Positions 57,658-64,000 of a stretch of DNA of 64,000 bases are shown in pieces. The position numbers were made by a program, and so were the translations under genes. The notes under the pieces are model-generated. The model searched no databases, was not told the origin of the DNA, and saw nothing but the letters and a program-made list of their open reading frames with translations. The stretch's first letter is position 1. Each line of letters opens with the position of its first letter. The DNA is from JANNPJ01 sp965200525 (GTDB lineage Bacteria; Actinomycetota; Actinomycetes; Actinomycetales; Kineosporiaceae), in the NCBI GenBank assembly GCA_965200525.1, contig OZ241368.1, forward strand, positions 5,394,001 to 5,458,000, in the 5' to 3' direction.

Positions 57658-58680
57658 ATGACTACGAGCGAGCCGTCGCAACGCCACGTTCCGGTCCTGC
57701 GGGACCGTTGCGTCGCACTGCTGGCGCCGGCGCTCGAGCTGCCCGGGGCGGTGGTCGTCGACGCGACCCTGGGAATGGGTGGGCACAGCGAGGCCCTGCT
57801 GCGCGAGTGCCCGCAGGCGCTGCTGATCGGGATCGACCGCGACCCGCAGGCGCTGGAGCTGGCCGGTCGCCGGCTGGCCGAGTTCGGTGACCGGGTCCGG
57901 CTGGTGCACGCCGTCTACGACGAGCTGCCCCGGGTGCTGGACGATCTCGGCGTGCCGAGCGTGCGCGGCGTGCTGATGGATCTGGGGGTGTCGTCGCTCC
58001 AGCTCGACGAGACCGATCGCGGCTTCTCCTACTCCGTCGACGCGCCGCTGGACATGCGGATGGACGGCAGCACCGGCATCACGGCGGCCGAGGTGCTGAA
58101 CACCTACCACGCGGGTGACCTGGTTCGGGTGCTGCGCGACTACGGCGAGGAGCGGTTCGCCAAGCGAATCGTCTCGGCGATAGTGCGTCAGCGCGAGGTC
58201 ACGCCGTTCGACACCAGTGCCCGGCTGGTGGAGCTCGTCCGGGACAACGTGCCGGCTGCGACCCGTCGCACCGGAGGCAACCCCGCCAAGCGCACCTTCC
58301 AGGCGCTGCGGATCGAGGTGAACCAGGAGCTGGAGGTACTGCAGCGAGCGGTGCCGGCCGCGGTGGCCGCCCTGGCCGTCGGCGGCCGGATCGCGGTGCT
58401 GGCCTACCACTCGCTCGAGGACCGGATCGTCAAGCAGACCTTCGCCGCCGGGGCCCGCAGCACCACCCCGGAGGGGCTGCCGGTCGAACTGGCCGACCAC
58501 GCCCCCCGGTTACGCCTGCTGACCCGGGGGGCCGAGATACCGGACGCCGCCGAGACGGCGTCCAATCCGCGCGCGGCATCAGCCCGGCTGCGCGCGGTGG
58601 AACGAATCAGGGCAGCCCAGGGGGGCGCGGACGGGACCGATCCGTTCCGGCGAGCATTGAGAGGGGACGACGCAGCATGA
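57658..58680 (+). CDS. rsmH: 16S rRNA (cytosine1402-N4)-methyltransferase
   Basis: 340 residues from ATG 57658. RHVPVLRDRCVALL, SAM motif VVDATLGMGGHSEALL, GVLMDLGVSSLQLD, FSYSVDAPLDMRMD, NPAKRTFQALRIEVNQEL and VLAYHSLEDRIVKQ identify RsmH. Methylates C1402 of 16S rRNA. The stop overlaps the ftsL-like start (ATGA). Confidence 0.97.
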   Translation: MTTSEPSQRHVPVLRDRCVALLAPALELPGAVVVDATLGMGGHSEALLRECPQALLIGIDRDPQALELAGRRLAEFGDRVRLVHAVYDELPRVLDDLGVPSVRGVLMDLGVSSLQLDETDRGFSYSVDAPLDMRMDGSTGITAAEVLNTYHAGDLVRVLRDYGEERFAKRIVSAIVRQREVTPFDTSARLVELVRDNVPAATRRTGGNPAKRTFQALRIEVNQELEVLQRAVPAAVAALAVGGRIAVLAYHSLEDRIVKQTFAAGARSTTPEGLPVELADHAPRLRLLTRGAEIPDAAETASNPRAASARLRAVERIRAAQGGADGTDPFRRALRGDDAA

Positions 58681-59306
58681 GCAACAGCACCGCCGCGGCC
58701 CGGGTACCCGCCCGGCCGCTGGTTCGGCCGGCGAACCGGGAACGTCCTGCGCAGCCCCGGCTGCGGGTGGTCGCGCCCGTCACCCACCGGCCGGCGACCG
58801 GACTCGCGCTGCTCTGCGTGGCGCTGCTCGGTGGCGGCCTGCTGATGCTCCTGCTGCTGAACATCAGCATCGGCAAGGGTGCCTACGAGCTGACCGAACT
58901 GCAGAGCACGCAGAGCCGGCTGAGCGAGAACCGGCAGGCCCTGGCCGAGCAGATCGAGGCCCAGAGCGCCCCTCAGCGGCTGGCCGCCGCGGCCAAGAAG
59001 CTGGGCATGGTGCCGGCCCCGGTCCCCGCGTTCGTGACGCTGCCGGACGGTTCGGTGGAAGGCATGCCGGCGGTGGCCCAGCCTGCGCCCAAGCCCACCC
59101 CGAAGCCGAGTGCGAGCGCCAAGGCCGGTTCGGGCCCGCCCGCCGCCAAGGGCGCGAAGACAGCCACGGCCGCGAAGACGGGCACGGCCGGCACGACGGC
59201 CACCACCGGCAAGGCCAAGACCGGGGTTAAGAGCAAGACCGGGGCCAAGAGCAAGACGCCGGGCAAGACCAAGACGCCGGCCAAGCAGGCCGAGAAGCAG
59301 CGATGA
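58677..59306 (+). CDS. ftsL: FtsL-like division protein
   Basis: 209 residues. Cytoplasmic 35-45 residues, helix LALLCVALLGGGLLMLLLLN, coiled coil YELTELQSTQSRLSENRQAL with a leucine heptad, then a 100-residue Ala/Lys/Thr/Pro tail. Size, topology and place (rsmH-ftsL-ftsI) match Rv2164c. It would join FtsB/FtsQ in activating septal synthesis. Overlaps rsmH and ftsI by 4 bp each. Confidence 0.8.
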   Translation: MSNSTAAARVPARPLVRPANRERPAQPRLRVVAPVTHRPATGLALLCVALLGGGLLMLLLLNISIGKGAYELTELQSTQSRLSENRQALAEQIEAQSAPQRLAAAAKKLGMVPAPVPAFVTLPDGSVEGMPAVAQPAPKPTPKPSASAKAGSGPPAAKGAKTATAAKTGTAGTTATTGKAKTGVKSKTGAKSKTPGKTKTPAKQAEKQR

Positions 59307-61702
59307 CGCCGGCCGGCCCGTCGGCCGCCGGTTCGTCGTCCCGCTCGCGCCCGGACGGGACGGCGCCCCCCCGGGCGACCGCCCCCCGGTCGGCCGCGGG
59401 CGGACCGGTGACCTCCCGGACCGCGGCCGGCGCCCCCCGGGCGGCGACTCGGACCGGTTCGGTCCCGCCCCGGCAGCGACCGGCCCGCCCGGCCGGCCCG
59501 GCCGAGACCCCCGCGGGACGCGCCACCCCGACCGCCCGTAAGGCCCAGCCCGCGCCGCGACAGACCCAGCCTGTGCCGCGCAAGCCTCAGCCGGCGACCC
59601 GCAAGGCCGCGCCGACGCAGAAGGCCGCGCCGATCCGCAAACCGGCCCAGAAGACCGCTGCGGCCCGCAAGCCGGCTCAGAAGACCCTGCCGGCTCGCAA
59701 GGCGGCACCGGCGGCCCGGTCCGGGGCTCCGGCGGCCCGCACGGCTCCGCAACGGACCCGGTCGGCCCCTGGCAGTTCCGGCCCGTCGGCGCGACCGCTC
59801 GCTCGCAGCCCTCAGCCGGGGCTGCGGCGCGGGCCCGGCGGCACCGGCGCCGGCAACAAGGTCGGTGGCAACGGCGGTGGCAACGGGAGGGGCCGCCCGC
59901 CGCGCCCGCCCCGGCCGCCGCGGGCCCGCCCGCCCAGGCTGCGCCGGGTCCGGATCGCCAATCCGGACCGGCGGCTCCGGTTCGCCATGGTGGCCGCGCT
60001 GACCGTGTTCACCGTGTTCGGCGCCCGGCTGTTCCAGCTCCAGGGCCTGGACTCGGCCTCGCTGGCGGCCAAGGCCTACGCCAGCCGGCTGAACACCCTC
60101 CCGCTGCCGGCCCACCGCGGCGACATCCTCGACACCGACGGCGTGACCCTGGCCACGACGTTCGACCGGGTCACGATCACCCTCGACCAGACCCTGATCC
60201 CGCAGTACCGCCTCCGGGACAAGGATCCGACCCACCTCAAGGGCGTGGCCGGCGCGGCCGCCGGCCTGTCGCCCGTCCTCGGGATCAGCGTTCCCGACCT
60301 GACCCGGAAGCTGACCGGCGACCGGCGCTTCGTCTACCTGGTCAAGAACGTCGAACCGCAGGTCTGGCGGGACGTCGACGCGCTGTCCATCCCGGGCGTG
60401 ATCCCGGAGTCGACCAGCCGGCGGGTCTACCCGGGGCAGACGGTCGGGGCGTCGCTGATCGGTTTCCTGGACTCCACCGGCAAGCCGCAGTCCGGCATCG
60501 AGCGCAGCTACAACTCGCTGCTCAAGGGCACCGACGGCCAGCTGTCCTACGAGAAGGGCAAGGGCGGCCAGCAGATCGGCACCGGCGTCACCACCGAGAC
60601 CGAGCCGGTGGCCGGACAGGACATCCAGCTGACGATCAACGCCGACCTGCAGTACCGGGCCCAGGCGGTCACCGCTACCGCGGTGAAGGCCACCGCGGCG
60701 CAGTCCGCCACCGCCGTCGTCCTCGACGTCAAGACCGGCGACGTGCTCGCCCTGGCCGACGCGCCGACCTTCGACGCCAACGCCCCCGGCGCCGCACCGG
60801 CGGCCAACCTGGAGAACCGGGCCCTGACCGATGTCTTCGAACCGGGCTCGACCAGCAAGGTGATCACCGCCGCGGCCGCCCTGCAGGAAGGCGTGGCCAA
60901 GCCGACGACCAGGCTGACCGTGCCGCCGCTGCTGCCCCGCGGCGTGGCCGGCACGTTCCACGACGCCGAGGTGCACGGCACCGAGAAGCTCACCTTCGCC
61001 GGGGTCCTGGCCCAGTCGAGCAACATCGGCACGATCAAGGTCGGCGAGCGGATGTCGCCGGCCACCATGCACCAGTACCTGATGAAGTTCGGGATCGGCA
61101 GCAGGACCGGGGTCGGCCTGCCCGAGTCGCCCGGCATCCTGGCCGACTCGAAGGACTGGGACGGCCGGCAGCGCTACACGGTGCTGTTCGGTCAGGGCCT
61201 GGCCGTCACCTCGCTCCAGTCGGCCTCGGTGTTCGCCACCATTGGCAACAACGGGGTACGGATCGCGCCCCGGCTGATCAAGGCCGAGGGCCCGGACGCC
61301 CAGCACCTGACCGCCCAGCCCGGGGGAGCCCGGACCCGGGTGGTCAGCGCCCGCACGGCCAAGCAGCTGCGGGAGATGATGGAGGGCGTGGTCGGGGCCG
61401 ACGGCACGGCCGAGAAGGCCTCGATCGAGGGCTACCGGGTGGCGGGCAAGACCGGCACCGCCCAGGCCTTCAGCGCCAAGTGCAGCTGCTACTCCGGGTA
61501 CACGGCGAGCTTCGTCGGCATGGCCCCGGCCGACAACCCGCGGCTGGTCGTGGCCGTGTTCATCCAGCAGCCGGTCAACGGTCACTTCGGTGGATCGGTG
61601 GCGGCCCCGGTGTTCAAGGAGCTGATGACCTACGCGCTGCAGCAGGAGGGGATCGCGCCGACCGGCACCAAGGCCCCCAAAGTCCCGGTCTACTGGCACT
61701 GA
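59303..61702 (+). CDS. ftsI: Penicillin-binding protein 3 / PbpB (septal transpeptidase)
   Basis: 799 residues. The first 225 are a basic Ala/Pro/Lys/Arg-rich disordered cytoplasmic part, unusually long. Helix FAMVAALTVFTVFGARLF, pedestal domain (HRGDILDTDGVTLATT), transpeptidase: S516-T-S-K519, SSN near 571, KTG at 716-718. A CxC (KCSCYSG) follows KTG as in actinobacterial PbpB. Cross-links septal peptidoglycan with FtsW. Confidence 0.95.
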   Translation: MTPAGPSAAGSSSRSRPDGTAPPRATAPRSAAGGPVTSRTAAGAPRAATRTGSVPPRQRPARPAGPAETPAGRATPTARKAQPAPRQTQPVPRKPQPATRKAAPTQKAAPIRKPAQKTAAARKPAQKTLPARKAAPAARSGAPAARTAPQRTRSAPGSSGPSARPLARSPQPGLRRGPGGTGAGNKVGGNGGGNGRGRPPRPPRPPRARPPRLRRVRIANPDRRLRFAMVAALTVFTVFGARLFQLQGLDSASLAAKAYASRLNTLPLPAHRGDILDTDGVTLATTFDRVTITLDQTLIPQYRLRDKDPTHLKGVAGAAAGLSPVLGISVPDLTRKLTGDRRFVYLVKNVEPQVWRDVDALSIPGVIPESTSRRVYPGQTVGASLIGFLDSTGKPQSGIERSYNSLLKGTDGQLSYEKGKGGQQIGTGVTTETEPVAGQDIQLTINADLQYRAQAVTATAVKATAAQSATAVVLDVKTGDVLALADAPTFDANAPGAAPAANLENRALTDVFEPGSTSKVITAAAALQEGVAKPTTRLTVPPLLPRGVAGTFHDAEVHGTEKLTFAGVLAQSSNIGTIKVGERMSPATMHQYLMKFGIGSRTGVGLPESPGILADSKDWDGRQRYTVLFGQGLAVTSLQSASVFATIGNNGVRIAPRLIKAEGPDAQHLTAQPGGARTRVVSARTAKQLREMMEGVVGADGTAEKASIEGYRVAGKTGTAQAFSAKCSCYSGYTASFVGMAPADNPRLVVAVFIQQPVNGHFGGSVAAPVFKELMTYALQQEGIAPTGTKAPKVPVYWH

Positions 61703-61720
61703 CGGGTACTCTCGGCGACC

Positions 61721-63433
61721 GTGCCGTCCCCAGGCCTTGTCCGCGCTCCCGCCCCCGCCCGCCGCCTCGCCGAGGTGGCGGCCGAGCTGGGCCTGAGCGG
61801 TCCCGCCCTCGACCCGAACGGGGTCTCGATCACCGGGGTCTGCCTCGATTCGCAGGCCGTGCGGCCCGGTGACCTGTACGCCGCTCTGCCCGGCCGGCGC
61901 ACCCATGGAGCCCGGTTCGCGGCGTCCGCGGCCGGTCAGGGGGCGGTGGCGGTGCTCACCGATCCGGCCGGGGCCGACCTGGTCGAGGCCGGGGTGCGCG
62001 CCGGTGAGGTGCCGCCGGGCCTGCCGGTGCTGGCCGTGGCCGACCCCCGGGCGGTGCTCGGCGGGCTGGCCGCCTGGCTGTTCGGCGAACCGGCCCGGCA
62101 GATGCTGATGTTCGGCGTCACCGGGACCAACGGCAAGACCACCACCACCTTCCTGCTGGACGACGCGCTGCGCCGGGCCGGGCGGCGCTGCGGCCTGATC
62201 GGGACGATCGGCAACCGGGTGCTGGACCAGCCGCTGCCGAGCGTGCGGACCACCCCGGAGGCGCCCGACCTGCAGGCCCTGCTGGCCCTGATGGTGGCCC
62301 AGGGGGCGGACACCTGCTCGATGGAGGTGTCCAGTCACGCGCTGTCGCTGGGGCGGGTCGACGGCATCCGGTTCGACGTCGTCGGGTTCAGCAACCTGTC
62401 GCAGGACCACCTCGACTTCCACCCCACCATGGAGGACTACTTCGCGGTGAAGGCCGGGCTGTTCACCCCGGAGCGGGCCCGGGCCGGCGTGGTGTGCGTG
62501 GACGACGACTGGGGACGCCGCCTGGCCGCCCGCGCGGGCGTGCCGGTGGTCACCGTCGCGACCACGGGCGGTGATCCGACCAACGACCAGGCCGACTGGC
62601 GGGTGATCGATCGCCGGCCGAGCGGGGCCGGGACCGCCTTCACCTTGCGCGGCCCCGACGGCCGGACCGTGGCCGCGACCTGTCCGCTGCCCGGCGACTT
62701 CAACGTGGCCAACACCGCCCTGGCCCTGGCGATGCTCGTGCAGGCCGGGATGGACGCCGACGATGCGGCCGACTGGTTGGCCCGGGCCCAGCCGGTGCCG
62801 GGCCGGATGGAGCGGATCCCCGGCGCCGGTGCGGCCGCCGAGCCGCTGGTCGTGGTCGATTACGCGCACACCCCGGACGCCGTCGCCGCGGCCCTGCACA
62901 CCCTGCGCGGCAGCCGGCCCGGCCCGCTGGTGGTGGTGCTCGGGGCCGGCGGCGACCGGGACCGGGAGAAGCGGCCGCGGATGGGCGAGGCCGCCGCGCG
63001 GGGGGCCGACGTGGTCATCGTCACCGACGACAACCCCCGCTCCGAGGACGCCGCAACCATCCGCTCCGCGGTTCTGGCCGGTGCGCGGAGGGTGCCCCGG
63101 CCGGACCACCCGGCCGGAACGTTCCGGCCGGGTGCCCCGGTGGAGTTGTTCCCGGTGGTGCTGGAGATCGCCGACCGGGCCGCCGCCATCCACGAGGGCG
63201 TCGCGCGGGCCTGGGGCGAGGGCACACTGCTGGTGGCGGGCAAGGGTCACGAGCGGGGCCAGGACGTGGCCGGCACGGTCCACCCGTTCGACGACCGCGA
63301 GGTCGCGGCGGTGGCCCTGCGCCAGGTCGCGACCGAGATCCTCCCGGACGACGAACCGGACCGACCGACCGCTGAACCGACCGACGAACCGACCGACGAA
63401 CCGACACACCCGGCCCCGGAGGCCCGTTCGTGA
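61721..63433 (+). CDS. murE: UDP-MurNAc-L-Ala-D-Glu:meso-DAP ligase
   Basis: 570 residues. VCLDSQAVRPGDLYAALPG, ATP loop FGVTGTNGKTTTTFLL, and DDNPRSEDA, the DNPR motif for meso-diaminopimelate, so the wall is predicted to be A1-gamma type. Thr/Glu/Pro repeat tail (EPTDEPTDEPT) of about 20 residues at the end. GTG start 18 bp after ftsI. Confidence 0.95.
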   Translation: MPSPGLVRAPAPARRLAEVAAELGLSGPALDPNGVSITGVCLDSQAVRPGDLYAALPGRRTHGARFAASAAGQGAVAVLTDPAGADLVEAGVRAGEVPPGLPVLAVADPRAVLGGLAAWLFGEPARQMLMFGVTGTNGKTTTTFLLDDALRRAGRRCGLIGTIGNRVLDQPLPSVRTTPEAPDLQALLALMVAQGADTCSMEVSSHALSLGRVDGIRFDVVGFSNLSQDHLDFHPTMEDYFAVKAGLFTPERARAGVVCVDDDWGRRLAARAGVPVVTVATTGGDPTNDQADWRVIDRRPSGAGTAFTLRGPDGRTVAATCPLPGDFNVANTALALAMLVQAGMDADDAADWLARAQPVPGRMERIPGAGAAAEPLVVVDYAHTPDAVAAALHTLRGSRPGPLVVVLGAGGDRDREKRPRMGEAAARGADVVIVTDDNPRSEDAATIRSAVLAGARRVPRPDHPAGTFRPGAPVELFPVVLEIADRAAAIHEGVARAWGEGTLLVAGKGHERGQDVAGTVHPFDDREVAAVALRQVATEILPDDEPDRPTAEPTDEPTDEPTHPAPEARS

Positions 63434-64000
63434 TCCAGATGACGCTGGCCGAGATCGCCGAGGCCACCGGCGGCCGGCTCGACGGCGGGGCCGACCCGGC
63501 CGCCGTGGTCAGCTCGACCGTCACCCTCGACTCCCGGGCGGTCGAACCGGGGGGCCTGTACGTGGCCCTGGCCGGGGCCCGGGTCGACGGTCACGACTTC
63601 GCCGCGGCGGCGGTCGCCGCCGGCGCGGTCGCCGTCCTGGCCGCCCGCCCGGTCGGGGTGCCCGCGGTCGTCGTCGCGGACCCGGTGATCGGGCTGGGCC
63701 GGCTCGGCCGGGCGGTCCGCGACCGGGTGCCCGGGCTGACCGTGGTCGGCGTCACCGGCTCGGTCGGCAAGACCAGCACCAAGGACCTGCTGGCCGCCGT
63801 CCTGGCCCGGGCCGGCGCGACGGTGGCCCCGACCGGCAACAACAACAACGAGCTGGGCGTGCCGCTGACCACGCTGCGGATCGACGCGACGACCGAGTAC
63901 CTGGTCAGCGAGATGGGGGCCCGGGGGATCGGCCACATCGCCTACCTGTGCGGCCTGACCCGGCCCGACATCGGCCTCGTGCTGAACGTCGGCACGGCCC
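63430..64000 (+). CDS. murF: UDP-MurNAc-tripeptide--D-Ala-D-Ala ligase (partial)
   Basis: First 190 codons; cut by the window edge. GTG overlaps the murE stop (GTGA). MTLAEIAEATGGRL, TLDSRAVEPGGLYVALAGAR, ATP loop VGVTGSVGKTSTKDLL and TGNNNNELGVPLT are MurF signatures. Adds D-Ala-D-Ala to finish the UDP-pentapeptide. Confidence 0.95.
   Translation, partial: MIQMTLAEIAEATGGRLDGGADPAAVVSSTVTLDSRAVEPGGLYVALAGARVDGHDFAAAAVAAGAVAVLAARPVGVPAVVVADPVIGLGRLGRAVRDRVPGLTVVGVTGSVGKTSTKDLLAAVLARAGATVAPTGNNNNELGVPLTTLRIDATTEYLVSEMGARGIGHIAYLCGLTRPDIGLVLNVGTA

Noticed and set aside
58973..63409. 1478-codon open frame on the minus strand
   Set aside because: It is the antisense shadow of ftsI and murE; high third-position GC removes stops. 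Its sequence is low-complexity Gly/Arg/Pro without domains.

Overview
The window comes from a very GC-rich actinobacterium. Strong third-position GC, many GTG starts, start/stop overlaps (ATGA/GTGA) and actinobacterial families (Rv2175c-like protein, DUF3040, TB16.3-like protein, PASTA kinase, meso-DAP MurE) all point there. From 13.4 kb to the end, gene content and order resemble the M. tuberculosis Rv2187 (fadD15) to Rv2157c (murF) segment. Several features are closer to Streptomyces and Frankia relatives: MacRS, tandem ROK kinases and the MoxR/DUF58/TgpA cluster. I cannot assign a genus; a non-mycobacterial, pigmented, Tad-pilus-bearing actinomycete fits.

Layout. 0-1.1 kb: a stand-alone DnaB-type ATPase. 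1.1-10.9 kb: one minus-strand Tad/Flp pilus operon (TadE, TadG-like, a tiny ORF, CpaB, CpaE/TadZ, CpaF/TadA, TadB, TadC, then a pseudo-receiver/GAF protein); no Flp pilin or prepilin peptidase is visible. 11.0-13.3 kb: an ABC exporter pair. 13.4-23.9 kb: FadD15, two SRPBCC proteins, an ArsA-like ATPase, two ROK sugar kinases, an EEP phosphohydrolase, a carboxylesterase and a PlsC acyltransferase. 23.9-28.8 kb: MacRS two-component system, a PilZ protein, class II DAHP synthase and a molybdopterin oxidoreductase. 28.8-30.0 kb: a compositionally different insert with an orphan coiled-coil gene (containing a TTA codon) and a candidate toxin-antitoxin pair. 30.0-34.8 kb: HTH protein, PASTA kinase, LysM/lytic transglycosylase and the Rv2175c-like DNA-binding protein.

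34.9-46.3 kb holds two minus-strand carotenoid operons: crtE-crtI-crtB, and crtA-cruF-glycosyltransferase-CrtD-like desaturase. Plus-strand metF, a CDP-alcohol phosphatidyltransferase and a GT-C glycosyltransferase lie between them. Together they predict an acyclic, hydroxylated, ketolated carotenoid glycoside; no lycopene cyclase is present. menC and a pentapeptide-repeat gene follow. 48.2-50.9 kb is a probable SOS unit: a perfect LexA box (TCGAAC-N4-GTTCGA) lies over a promoter upstream of a DUF6504 gene, a SAV_6107-type HEPN gene and dinB.

51.0-56.3 kb: DUF3040 protein and a MoxR-DUF58-transglutaminase operon. 56.7-64.0 kb: the start of the division and cell-wall cluster (mraZ, rsmH, ftsL-like, ftsI, murE, partial murF). 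Its promoter has MraZ-type repeats with a 10-bp period. Short tandem duplications of 13-20 bp recur at gene borders throughout the window.
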